Shown here piece after piece: positions 1 to 7,208 of a DNA stretch of 15,416 bases (its first letter is position 1; each line of letters opens with the position of its first letter). The translations under genes were made by a program, and so were the position numbers. The notes below the pieces were generated by a model. It worked only from the letters and a program-made list of their open reading frames with translations, was not told where the DNA came from and ran no database searches. The DNA is from CAYSUS01 sp964434165 (GTDB lineage: Bacteria; Planctomycetota; Planctomycetia; Pirellulales; Thermoguttaceae), in NCBI GenBank assembly GCA_964434165.1, contig CAYSUS010000139.1:1-15416 (forward strand). Direction: 5' to 3'.

Positions 1-160
1 CTGCGTCCTTCCTCCCCGCCGGCGCGGCACGTCACGGCACGGGGACCTCGTTCGTGGCTCTGTGCTGCGGCGGTGAATGATGCCTGTCCTTTTCTGTTTT
101 TTTTCTTTCTTGGTATGTTCTTTTTATTAGGTGTGTTCTTGTTGCTGCCAGCCCCGGGCC
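1..160. other. Non-coding flank with pyrimidine-rich tract
   Basis: No convincing gene. The first 75 bases are GC-rich. From about 88 to 150 the plus strand is strongly T-rich, including an eight-T run near 100-107, quite unlike the rest of the window. It lies just downstream of the uvrC stop codon, which is read on the other strand. There the tract is A-rich and so cannot be a classical terminator for uvrC. It could serve as the U-tract for a plus-strand gene ending left of the window, but I find no good stem directly before it. Confidence 0.4.
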
Positions 161-1504
161 CTATTCCCCCAGCGTGGACTTTCGCCGCAGCAGGTGATGG
201 TAGTGCTGGGCGAAGCGGTGCGCCTCGTCGCGCACGTACTGAAGCAGGCGCAAGGCGAAGCTGTGCCGGTTGGGGCGAAGGGGCTCGTCGCGCCCCATGA
301 CGTACACCTCCTCTTCGCGCTTGGCCAGGGAGAGGACCAGCGGCGGGTCGATCTGGAGCGCGGCCAGCGCGGCCAGGGCCGCGCTGAGCTGCCCCTTGCC
401 GCCGTCGATGAGGAGGAGATCGGGGAAGACCTGGCCTTCGTCGTGGAGGCGCTGGAACCGCCGGGCGACCACCTCGTGGATGCTGGCGAAGTCGTCCACC
501 CCGGCGACGCTGCGGATCTTGAACCGCTTGTAGCCCGGCTTGAACGGCATCCCGTCGATGAACTGCACCAGGCTGGCCACCGTCTCCGTGCCGCCGAGGT
601 GGGCGATGTCCACGCCCTCGATCGTGCGCGGGACGCTGGGCAGGTGAAGGACCTTCTGCAGACCGAGGAGCCCCTTGCGCGGATCGACGTGGAACACCTC
701 GGGCTGCACGTGCGTGTCGAGCTCGCCGCGCTCGTCCAGGGTCTCCAGGGCGCGGATCTCGTCGCGCAGTCGCGCGGCCTCCTCGAACCGCAGCGCCTTG
801 GAGGCGGCCTGCATCTCCTGACGCATTTCCTTCAGTAGCGACTGCTTGTGCCCCTCGAGGAACTGCTGCAGCCGGCGGATGTCCTTGCGGTACTCCTCCC
901 TGGAGATCCGCAGGTTGCAGGGGGCCGAGCACTGGTGGATCGACGCCAGAAGGCACGGCCGGAACCACCGCCAGCGGCCGTCCCCCTCCTCGATGTCCAG
1001 CGTGCAGGTGCGGAAGCGGAACACCTTCTGCAGGGCCTGGATCGCCCCGCGCAGGCCGGCGGCGCTGCCGAACGGGCCGTACAGCCGCGTTCCCCGCGCG
1101 CTGGGCTCCCGGGTAAACTCCACGCGAGGGAAGTCCTCCCGGGTGTGGATCTCCAGGTAGGGGAAGGTCTTGTCGTCCTTTAGGTCCGAGTTGTACTTGG
1201 GCTGGATGTCCTTGATCAGCCGGGCCTCGACCAGGAGGGCATCGACCTCGCTCTCCGCTTCGAGATAGTCGAGGTCGTGGATCTCCTGCACGAGGCGCGC
1301 GGTGCGGGGGTCCTCGGCCGCGGCCTTGAGGAAGTAGCTCCCGGCGCGGTTGCGCAGGTCCTTGGCCTTGCCCACGTAGATCACGCGCCCGGCCGCGTCC
1401 TTCATCAGGTAGACCCCCGGCGCGTGCGGCAGCGAGCGGACCTTCTCCGCGGCCGGCGAAGCGGCATTCGGCAGGGGATGGTCGTCCGGCGAGGGATCGG
1501 ACAC
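161..1504 (-). CDS. uvrC: UvrC-like excinuclease subunit, short form lacking the C-terminal HhH module
   Basis: This is the nuclease subunit of UvrABC nucleotide excision repair, which cuts the damaged strand on both sides of a UvrB-marked lesion. Of 447 residues, 30-60 form the GIY-YIG nuclease (G30-V-Y32 and Y43-V-G45). Four cysteines, C167, C184, C192 and C196, match the iron-sulfur ligand pattern, with a longer first spacing than I recall for E. coli. Residues 232-255 are the UVR motif that binds UvrB. The RNase H-like 5' nuclease has D299 (GVDIAH), D367 (LLIDGGKGQ) and H429 (DEAHRFA). The protein ends at LLRRKSTLGE, just where the usual IPGIG-type tandem helix-hairpin-helix begins; full UvrC is about 600 residues. 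The next codons in frame do not resemble HhH. The start is GTG with no clear Shine-Dalgarno, so the N-terminus is uncertain. It is divergent from the kinase gene. Confidence 0.93.
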   Translation of the reverse strand: MSDPSPDDHPLPNAASPAAEKVRSLPHAPGVYLMKDAAGRVIYVGKAKDLRNRAGSYFLKAAAEDPRTARLVQEIHDLDYLEAESEVDALLVEARLIKDIQPKYNSDLKDDKTFPYLEIHTREDFPRVEFTREPSARGTRLYGPFGSAAGLRGAIQALQKVFRFRTCTLDIEEGDGRWRWFRPCLLASIHQCSAPCNLRISREEYRKDIRRLQQFLEGHKQSLLKEMRQEMQAASKALRFEEAARLRDEIRALETLDERGELDTHVQPEVFHVDPRKGLLGLQKVLHLPSVPRTIEGVDIAHLGGTETVASLVQFIDGMPFKPGYKRFKIRSVAGVDDFASIHEVVARRFQRLHDEGQVFPDLLLIDGGKGQLSAALAALAALQIDPPLVLSLAKREEEVYVMGRDEPLRPNRHSFALRLLQYVRDEAHRFAQHYHHLLRRKSTLGE

Positions 1505-1562
1505 GGGGGATGAGACGGCGGGTGACGGAAACGCAGCCTTCGGTGGAGGCCAAATCCAGGCT

Positions 1563-1634
1563 TTCCGAGCCGGGCCGTGGCGGCCCGCGGAGTCACAGAC
1601 CGCTGTGACCGGGCGGACACGGCCTGGCTCGGAA
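1563..1634. repeat. 72-nt compound inverted repeat (long hairpin) between uvrC and the kinase gene
   Basis: The outer arms 1563-1579 (TTCCGAGCCGGGCCGTG) and 1618-1634 (CACGGCCTGGCTCGGAA) pair over 17 positions, with one G-T wobble. Inside, CCCG 1584-1587 pairs with CGGG 1610-1613, and GTCACAG 1592-1598 pairs perfectly with CTGTGAC 1603-1609 around the loop ACCG. An alternative small hairpin, 1571-1577 with 1581-1587, would compete with the outer stem. There is no T-tract, and the flanking genes diverge, so it is not a shared terminator. It could be a structured uvrC leader, a palindromic regulator site or a small REP/MITE-like repeat. The pairing is seen directly; the role is unknown. Confidence 0.75.
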
Positions 1635-1657
1635 TGCCCCCACGGATGCTCTCTCCT

Positions 1658-1685
1658 ATTTTAAGGCCTGGTGCCCGGCTGTCTT
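1658..1685 (-). promoter_or_regulatory. Candidate sigma70 promoter for uvrC
   Basis: On the minus strand AAGACA (1680-1685) and TAAAAT (1658-1663) are separated by 16 bases, four and five matches to the sigma70 consensus hexamers. Transcription would start near 1651, giving a uvrC leader of about 147 nt that contains the 72-nt inverted repeat. This is inference from consensus matching only. Confidence 0.4.
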
Positions 1686-1692
1686 CGCCAGG

Positions 1693-1721
1693 CAGCCGCT
1701 CCGGCACCGTTGGAGCGGCTG
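1693..1721. promoter_or_regulatory. 10-bp perfect hairpin / operator candidate before the kinase gene
   Basis: CAGCCGCTCC (1693-1702) and GGAGCGGCTG (1712-1721) are exact inverted copies around a 9-nt spacer. The site lies 58 bases before the chosen kinase start and directly upstream of the candidate uvrC -35 box, so it could act on either divergent gene as an operator, or as a leader hairpin of the kinase mRNA. Confidence 0.5.
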
Positions 1722-1779
1722 TTGCGACCCCGCTGCCCCCCCTTTCAGGATGATGTTTGTCACACTCATCGGAGTTAGA

Positions 1780-3687
1780 ATGAATGGGGAGGGGGCAAGG
1801 TTCCATTTGTGGCAGGCAGCGATCTTGGGCAGCGTTTCCGCAAATCTCGATTTGCCCACGCGAGTCCTCTGCGCCCTGGTGGCTGAGAAGGCGCCTGCGG
1901 TGCTCTGGGTGACGGATCGCGACCTGCGCTGCACCGAGGTCTTCGGGGCCGAGTCGGCCGGCGTGGGGGTGAGGGCCGAGCAGGTTCGCGGGCGCACCTT
2001 GTTCGAGTTTCTCGGCACCGAGGACGAGGCGTCGCCGCCGGTGGTCGCCCACCGCCGGGCGCTGGCCGGCGAGGAGGCCGACTACGAGCTGACGTTGCGA
2101 GGCCGCGTGTTCGAGTCCCACGTGGCCCCGCTCCGCGACTCCGCGGGCCGCATCGTGGGGTGCGTCGGCGTCGCCCGCGACGTCAGTGCGCAGCGCGAGG
2201 CCGAGGCCGCGGTCCGCCGGGCCCGCGCCGGAAGGGTCCGGTCCGGGGCGGAGACGCCGGGCGATCGGACCACCTCGTCTTTCGAGTTGGAGGCCATCTG
2301 CGAGGGGCTGGCCGACGGCGTCCTGATCGCCGACATCGAGACGACGCGGGTGGTCCGCGCCAACGCGGCCATGTGCCAGATGCTGGGCTACGACGAGGCG
2401 GAGCTTGCCGGCATGGAGGTGACCGACCTCCACCCGGCCGACGAGGCCCCGAAGGTGACGCGCATGCTTCGGTCGCTGCCGGTCGGCGCTGCGCGGCTTT
2501 CGCAGGACGTGCCGGTCCGGCGCAAGGACGGCACGGTTTTCTACGCCGACGTCACCGACCAGGTGATCACCTACCGCCGCCGCACCTGCGGCGTGGCCCT
2601 GTTCCACGACGTAACCCACCGCAAGCGGGCCGAGGAGGAGCTCCGCGCCAGCGAGGCCCGCTACCGCGAGCTGATCGAGAACGTCAACAGCATCATCCTC
2701 CGCATGGACGTGCACGGCCGCGTGACCTTCTTCAACCGCTTCGCCGAGACGTTCTTCGGGTTCGCGCGCGAGGAGATCGTCGGGCGGAGCGTGCTGGGCA
2801 CGATCGTGCCGCTCGAGGAGAGCTCGGGCCGCGACCTCCGCAAGCTGGTGCGCCACATCTGCCGGCACCCCGAGAAGCACGTCAACAACGAGAACGAGAA
2901 CATGCGCCGCGACGGCAGCCGGGTCTGGGTGGCCTGGAGCAACCGCCCCGTGCGCGACGCCGAGGGGAACGTCGTCGAAGTGATGTGCGTGGGCAACGAC
3001 ATCACCAAGCGGGTCGAAGCCGAGCAGCAGCTCCACCGCGACCAGCGCGCGCTCCGCGGCATGCTCCAGTCGCAGGAGCGCGAGCGCAAGCTCATCGCCT
3101 ACGAGATTCACGACGGGCTGGCGCAACTGCTGGCCGGGGCCGCCATGCAGCTCGACCTCGCCCGGCCGACCGCCGGCCGCGCGCCCGAGGGGACGCCCGC
3201 GCCCCTGGCCACGGCCCAACAACTGATCGGCCAGAGCGTGGCCGAGGCCCGACGCTTGATCCGCGGGCTGCGTCCGCCCGAGCTGGAGGAGTCGGGCGTG
3301 GCCGCGGCCGTCGAGCAGCTCGCCCGCGAGACCGCCGCGCGCGGCCGCATCGAGGTCGATCTGCGGATCGACGGCCGCCTCGGACGGCTCGATCCGCTCG
3401 TGGAGAACGCCGTGTTCCGCATCGTCCAGGAGAGCCTGACCAACGCCGAGCGATACAGCCAGAGCGGCCAGGTCCGGCTGCGCCTGAAGGCCTGCGGCGA
3501 CCGGCTGCGGATCGACGTCCGCGACTGGGGCCAGGGCTTCGACGTGAAGGCCGTGGGCCGGGAGTCCTTCGGCCTGCGCGGGATGCGCGAGCGGGCCCGC
3601 GTGCTGGGCGGCACCGCCTCCATCCGCAGCGCCGTGGGCAAGGGCACGCACATCGCGGTCGATCTGCCCTGCCGGGTGGCGCCGTAG
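1780..3687 (+). CDS. Triple-PAS sensor histidine kinase, NarL/NreB-type (HisKA_3)
   Basis: A cytoplasmic two-component sensor: I see no transmembrane segment or signal peptide. With this start it has 635 residues. Three PAS domains lie at about 35-138, 166-282 and 288-417, each ending in the usual DVT/DIT linker (DVSAQRE, DVTHRKR, DITKRVE). The HisKA_3 dimerisation helix follows with the phospho-acceptor H444 in YEIHDG, then the HATPase with the N-box (QESLTNAERYS, N555), the G1 box DWGQG at 582-586 and GLRGMRER at 598-605. I chose ATG 1780 because GGAG sits five bases upstream; in-frame ATGs at 1750 and 1753 have only a poorly spaced AGG. This kinase type normally partners a LuxR/NarL-type response regulator, but none is in the window. 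Its 3' end faces the xylR-like gene convergently. The PAS ligands are unknown. Confidence 0.92.
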   Translation: MNGEGARFHLWQAAILGSVSANLDLPTRVLCALVAEKAPAVLWVTDRDLRCTEVFGAESAGVGVRAEQVRGRTLFEFLGTEDEASPPVVAHRRALAGEEADYELTLRGRVFESHVAPLRDSAGRIVGCVGVARDVSAQREAEAAVRRARAGRVRSGAETPGDRTTSSFELEAICEGLADGVLIADIETTRVVRANAAMCQMLGYDEAELAGMEVTDLHPADEAPKVTRMLRSLPVGAARLSQDVPVRRKDGTVFYADVTDQVITYRRRTCGVALFHDVTHRKRAEEELRASEARYRELIENVNSIILRMDVHGRVTFFNRFAETFFGFAREEIVGRSVLGTIVPLEESSGRDLRKLVRHICRHPEKHVNNENENMRRDGSRVWVAWSNRPVRDAEGNVVEVMCVGNDITKRVEAEQQLHRDQRALRGMLQSQERERKLIAYEIHDGLAQLLAGAAMQLDLARPTAGRAPEGTPAPLATAQQLIGQSVAEARRLIRGLRPPELEESGVAAAVEQLARETAARGRIEVDLRIDGRLGRLDPLVENAVFRIVQESLTNAERYSQSGQVRLRLKACGDRLRIDVRDWGQGFDVKAVGRESFGLRGMRERARVLGGTASIRSAVGKGTHIAVDLPCRVAP

Positions 3688-3750
3688 GCCGACGCGCTCG
3701 GGCAGGGCCGGAACGCCGCCTGGTGCGAACACGTAGTTCCTGGGCCGCTC

Positions 3751-4923
3751 TCACGTCTCCAGGGCGATCCGCCGCTCTCGCCGGTACTGCCTCGGCGAGA
3801 GGCCCAGCTCCCGCCGGAACACCTCGTACATCCGCATCGCCTCGCCGAAGCCGACGTCGCGCGCGATCGCGGCCAATGGCCGGTCGCTGTGGGCGAGCTC
3901 GCGCTTGGCCCGCTCAATCCGCGCGCGGCGAATCTCGGCGGCGATCGATCGTTTGAGATACTTCCGGAAGCGGCGCCTGAGGGTGCGGGTCTCGGTGGCC
4001 ACGGCCCGGGCCACGTCGTCCGGTCGGATCGGCAAGTGGCTGTTGGCGGCGATGAATCCCAGCGACGAGGCGATCAGCGCGTCGTCCACGGCAAGGAAAT
4101 CCGTCGATTCGCGGACGACAAGCCCCCGCGGCGGCAACAGGATCGGTTCGGTCGGCGCGGCTTTCCCCTCCATGAGCCGGTCCAGAAGCCTCGCCGCCTC
4201 GTAGCCGATCCGCTCGAAGCCGACCTCGACGCTGCTGAGCGTCGGCCGGAGGTGCTCGCAATACGTCTCCTCGTTCCAGCCGGTGATGATCGCCGCGTCC
4301 TCCGGCACGCGCCAGCCGCGATTGTGGCACATCTGGGCCACCATGCGGCCGTGCGCTTCGGCGCCGACGTACACACCGATGGGCGGCCGCCACTGGTCCA
4401 TCCAGGCGGCGATGGCCCGTTCGGTGTTTCGCCACTCCTTCAACGAGGAAGCGGCGTTCAGCGGCACTCGCGCAGCCAGGCACGGATAGCCGGCCTGCTC
4501 GACCGTGTCGGCGAAGGACTGCATCTCGAATGACTGCCCGCGCTCGTGATCGGCCGTCAGCCCCGCGAACCGGCGAAAGCCCCGCGTCAGGAGATGCTCG
4601 GCTCGCAGACGCCCGATGGCCGAGAAATCGGCGAACACGCCGGGAAGCGACTTCCACGCGGGGGAGCTGAGCCAGACGTTGACCACGGGCACCTGCGATC
4701 GGGCCGCGCGACGGGCCAGCTTCGTCGTCGCCCGGGCGATGACCCCGTCGTAAGGAACCGGCGCCGTATCGCGCGGCGGGATCGTATCGTCCGCATACTC
4801 GTCGATGATCGACTGCCAGCCGCGCTCCTGGGCATACTGCTGGGTCCCCTCGAAGATGCCAGCGTGCCGTTTGTACGGCCATTCCAGATCCAGCATCACG
4901 GCCACGCGACGCGGTTTCAGCAT
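3751..4923 (-). CDS. XylR-family transcriptional regulator (LacI-type sensor plus AraC HTH)
   Basis: A sugar-responsive regulator of the hybrid XylR type: residues 1-275 resemble a LacI/periplasmic-binding-protein ligand domain (VAVMLDLEWPYKRHAGIFEG at the N-terminus; PIGVYVGAEAHGRMVAQMC and AAIITGWNEE further on), and 283-383 form the AraC DNA-binding domain with the typical IARDVGF and VFRRELGLSPRQYRRE segments. The length, 390 residues, equals that of E. coli XylR. Planctomycetes carry many paralogues of this family and most are not shown to sense xylose, so I leave the symbol empty. The gene is divergent from the PEP-CTERM gene, and a 26-bp sequence lies before both. The ATG at 4923 has only a weak GGA upstream. 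Known for the family: the AraC domain binds direct repeats and activates. Inferred: it controls the divergent genes and itself. Confidence 0.93.
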   Translation of the reverse strand: MLKPRRVAVMLDLEWPYKRHAGIFEGTQQYAQERGWQSIIDEYADDTIPPRDTAPVPYDGVIARATTKLARRAARSQVPVVNVWLSSPAWKSLPGVFADFSAIGRLRAEHLLTRGFRRFAGLTADHERGQSFEMQSFADTVEQAGYPCLAARVPLNAASSLKEWRNTERAIAAWMDQWRPPIGVYVGAEAHGRMVAQMCHNRGWRVPEDAAIITGWNEETYCEHLRPTLSSVEVGFERIGYEAARLLDRLMEGKAAPTEPILLPPRGLVVRESTDFLAVDDALIASSLGFIAANSHLPIRPDDVARAVATETRTLRRRFRKYLKRSIAAEIRRARIERAKRELAHSDRPLAAIARDVGFGEAMRMYEVFRRELGLSPRQYRRERRIALET

Positions 4924-4931
4924 GATCGGCG

Positions 4932-4957
4932 GTGTCCGAAAAACAAGAGGTCTTGTC
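4932..4957. promoter_or_regulatory. Operator candidate, copy 1 (before the xylR-like gene)
   Basis: GTGTCCGAAAAACAA, five variable bases, then CTTGTC. The same arrangement recurs at 5064-5089 with 19 of 26 positions identical. This copy also contains the perfect palindrome ACAAGA-GG-TCTTGT (4943-4956). It lies 9 bases before the regulator's start codon, so binding here would suit autoregulation. Confidence 0.5.
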
Positions 4958-4961
4958 CATC

Positions 4962-4976
4962 GAGCAATGCTTGCTC
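4962..4976. promoter_or_regulatory. 15-bp palindrome upstream of the xylR-like gene
   Basis: GAGCAA-TGC-TTGCTC is an exact inverted repeat with a 3-base centre, just upstream of operator candidate 1. It may be a separate regulator site. Its size alone could also arise by chance in a 365-bp spacer. Confidence 0.3.
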
Positions 4977-5063
4977 CCGTCTCGTCTCTAGCATAGCCGA
5001 TGCGCGGCGGTCACGCGCCGATCCTGTGGCCAGCGTTTCCCCCTGCTCACAGCATGGCCGGCT

Positions 5064-5089
5064 GTGTCCGGAAAACAATGAAACTTGGC
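5064..5089. promoter_or_regulatory. Operator candidate, copy 2 (before the PEP-CTERM gene promoter)
   Basis: GTGTCCGGAAAACAA, five variable bases, then CTTGGC: the second copy of the 4932-4957 sequence in the same orientation, with a start-to-start distance of 132 bp. It ends 11 bp before the candidate -35 box at 5101, the usual place for an AraC-type activator site. A small inverted repeat CACAGC/GCTGTG (5048-5053, 5061-5066) overlaps its left edge. Confidence 0.5.
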
Positions 5090-5100
5090 TGCCGAACATG

Positions 5101-5128
5101 TTTACATGGGTTCTGTTTGGATCATATT
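5101..5128 (+). promoter_or_regulatory. Candidate promoter of the PEP-CTERM gene
   Basis: TTTACA (5101-5106) and CATATT (5123-5128) are spaced by 16 bases, matching five and four positions of the sigma70 consensus. The -10 is weak, which would fit a promoter that needs an activator at the site ending at 5089. The leader to the start codon would be about 150 nt. Confidence 0.35.
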
Positions 5129-5173
5129 GGGGGCTGTGCAGGGACCTGCCACACTTGCCCCGTCGAGGCCCCC
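5129..5173 (+). other. Structured leader of the PEP-CTERM gene
   Basis: GGGGGC (5129-5134) can pair with GCCCCC (5168-5173). Within it TGTGCAGG (5135-5142) pairs with CCTG (5145-5148) and CACA (5150-5153) around a 2-nt loop and one bulged C. No T-tract follows. Further down, GGCGG/CCGCC (5255-5259, 5266-5270) forms another small hairpin just before the ribosome binding site. Possible mRNA stability or translational control; no known riboswitch class is recognised. Confidence 0.35.
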
Positions 5174-5288
5174 TCAGTAGTGGGTGGCTGGCGGCACGGG
5201 CGTGAGATTGGTTTGTGCGGGAGTCAAACCGTTGCTGTTCCATTCATGAGCCTTGGCGGCCTGGTCCGCCCTTCTTCGGGGAGAAGTC

Positions 5289-7208
5289 ATGAGACGCGAT
5301 AGATTATTGGTGGTATTGGGCCTTGCGGCCATTGTCGTGCTCGCCCTGGGCACATCGGCCAACGCAGTTCTCATCGGCGAGCTTGGCGTCCTCGATCCGG
5401 GTGTCGCCAACGGCGGCACCAATCCGCAGACCAGTGCTCCTTGGGCGGTGGGCGATCAGTATCACCTCGCCTTTGTCACCAACGGCACAAGAGACGCCAC
5501 GGATCCTGACATCGCCACCTACCACGGATTTGTCCAAGCTCAGGCTGCCGCCGTGAGTATGGGTGGGACGACTTGGTACAGTATTCTCCAGACTTGGAAT
5601 GACCCTGTTCGGGATACGAACGCCCCGCCGATGACGACCAGTTCGGGAATATTCCTCGTTAATAGCACCAAGCTCGCAGACAACGGCGGTGACTTGGCGA
5701 ATGGCCCCGACGTCTGGTTTGACGTGACGGAAATCGGCACGCAGTACGTTGGCCGTGTCGCTACAGGATCAAGCCGTAAGCCCGGCGATCCCACTCCAGG
5801 GCAGACGAAGATCGAACACGGGAGTTCCGATCGTACCAGCGGTCAGTGGTGGCAAGTCTACAACGGTCAACAGGCCGACCAATGGCACTTCTACGCCATC
5901 TCGGACCCGCTGAGCATTGTCGACGCTCCGTACACGTGGGACACGACTCCGGGCACGGTGGGCCCCGGCGACGGCAGCATCACGACCGGAGACGGCACGT
6001 GGAATACCACGAACGGGAACTGGACCTACGACGGCGGCAAGAACAACGTAGCTTGGGATAACAGCGCCAATGAGAAGGCGCTCATTACCGGCACAGGGGG
6101 CGGCACGATCACGTTGGGTGAGGACATCAACCTCAGCGGACTGACGTTTGCCTCGACCGGCAACGTCACCGTTGCCGGCGGCACGTTGAATTTCGCGCCC
6201 GGCAGTGTGATCTACTCGTCTGTCGATAACACGGAACCTACGATCACCTCCGCGATCACGGGCAGTCCCGATGTGTGGGTCGCGAGGAACACTGCCTATA
6301 GGCCGGGAGGTGTCCGTGATTACGATGGTCTGACCTTTGCCCCGACCAGCGGCACGGTGACGCTGGGAACGGCCACCGTCCCCTACGGTACGGGTGACAA
6401 AGCCGGCTTGATCCTTGGGGGCACGACAACCGGGAACTCGGTGGCGAAGGTTCAATTCACCAACCCTAGCTGGCGCTATGGCTCGGTGACGAAAGTGGAC
6501 TCCGGCGAGTGGACTGTAGGAGATGTGGATTCCGGAGCGGTCGTGGTCATGGATGGGACCCTGGTCGCCAACGGCACACTCGCGACCTACTACCGGGATC
6601 TCAGGATCGTCGGCGGGAAGCTGACCGGCGACGCTACGATCTTCACGAGTGATCGGAGAGGCTCTCCCTTTGTCTATAGCGGCGCCACCATCGCCCCCGG
6701 AAACAGCATCGGTACCATCGACGTCACCTGGGGTACTGGCGGCGGGAACCCTACGCCCACAGCATATACCGGTGATGCAACGTTCGGGGGTGGCGACTAT
6801 TCGTTCACCTTGATGGATGGCTCGATCTATGAGTGGGAGGTCGCCGGCCGCGCCGCCACCGATACTATCCACATCATGGAAGGCGGACTGTTTGTGCAAG
6901 ACATGACACTCAAGATCCTCGACGCCGGCGTGGGGGACGTATTTCCCACCACCGAGCAGTTGCCGGTCTTCACCTACGACGATGGCGTGACGGTTGACAT
7001 CTCCGGGTTCGCCGACAGCTTCGATACCTCGGCCCTTGGGCCCAAGTGGATCCTGGGTGATTTGGCCATGATCGACGATGGTGCAGGGACCGTCTACCTG
7101 ACCGGCCTGTCCCACGTCCCTGAGCCCTCCACCTTCGCCCTGGCCGCCCTCGGCCTGTTGGGGCTCGGATGGTCCGGCTGGCGCAGGAGGCGTGCCCCTC
7201 GGGCCTAG
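5289..7208 (+). CDS. PEP-CTERM surface protein with autotransporter-like beta-strand repeats
   Basis: A secreted protein sorted by the exosortase system. The 639 residues begin with a signal peptide (MRRDRLLVVLGLAAIVVLALG, cleavage near SANA at 23-26). Residues 27-210 form a domain with the stretch GDQYHLAFVTNGTRDATDPD, which I recall from other planctomycete PEP-CTERM proteins. From about 235 to 300 the GDGTWNTTNGNW and GLTFASTGNVTVAGGTLNF segments are typical of autotransporter-associated beta-strand repeats, and IAPGNSIGTIDVTWG near 468 is the usual later element of such proteins. Residues 610-639 are the sorting tail: VPEP, a hydrophobic helix, then GWRRRRAPR. I chose ATG 5289 because GGGGAG lies five bases upstream; a TTG at 5253 is in frame but lacks a good site. 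Base composition looks less GC-rich than in neighbouring genes. No enzyme motif is seen, and no exosortase gene is in the window. Confidence 0.88.
   Translation: MRRDRLLVVLGLAAIVVLALGTSANAVLIGELGVLDPGVANGGTNPQTSAPWAVGDQYHLAFVTNGTRDATDPDIATYHGFVQAQAAAVSMGGTTWYSILQTWNDPVRDTNAPPMTTSSGIFLVNSTKLADNGGDLANGPDVWFDVTEIGTQYVGRVATGSSRKPGDPTPGQTKIEHGSSDRTSGQWWQVYNGQQADQWHFYAISDPLSIVDAPYTWDTTPGTVGPGDGSITTGDGTWNTTNGNWTYDGGKNNVAWDNSANEKALITGTGGGTITLGEDINLSGLTFASTGNVTVAGGTLNFAPGSVIYSSVDNTEPTITSAITGSPDVWVARNTAYRPGGVRDYDGLTFAPTSGTVTLGTATVPYGTGDKAGLILGGTTTGNSVAKVQFTNPSWRYGSVTKVDSGEWTVGDVDSGAVVVMDGTLVANGTLATYYRDLRIVGGKLTGDATIFTSDRRGSPFVYSGATIAPGNSIGTIDVTWGTGGGNPTPTAYTGDATFGGGDYSFTLMDGSIYEWEVAGRAATDTIHIMEGGLFVQDMTLKILDAGVGDVFPTTEQLPVFTYDDGVTVDISGFADSFDTSALGPKWILGDLAMIDDGAGTVYLTGLSHVPEPSTFALAALGLLGLGWSGWRRRRAPRA

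Noticed and set aside
73..300. Small plus-strand frame with a very hydrophobic start
   Set aside because: The hydrophobic stretch only reflects the T-rich tract; the rest overlaps the uvrC 3' end antisense and there is no ribosome binding site.
1592..1609. CRP-like site in GTCACAG-ACCG-CTGTGAC
   Set aside because: The half-sites are in the opposite order to the CRP consensus (TGTGA-N6-TCACA), so a CRP site is not supported.
1405..3732. 775-residue open frame antisense to the kinase gene
   Set aside because: It lies in the shadow of a clear kinase reading frame, is Ala/Gly/His/Leu/Arg-rich and low in complexity, and shows no domain; a typical product of high-GC codon bias.
3688..3750. Possible bidirectional terminator between the kinase and xylR-like genes
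   Set aside because: Only GGAAC/GTTCC arms far apart; no strong stem and no T-tract on either strand.
2160..3956. 598-residue plus-strand open frame overlapping the kinase
   Set aside because: Arg/Pro/Gly/Ala-rich out-of-frame translation of the kinase; no motif or start signal.
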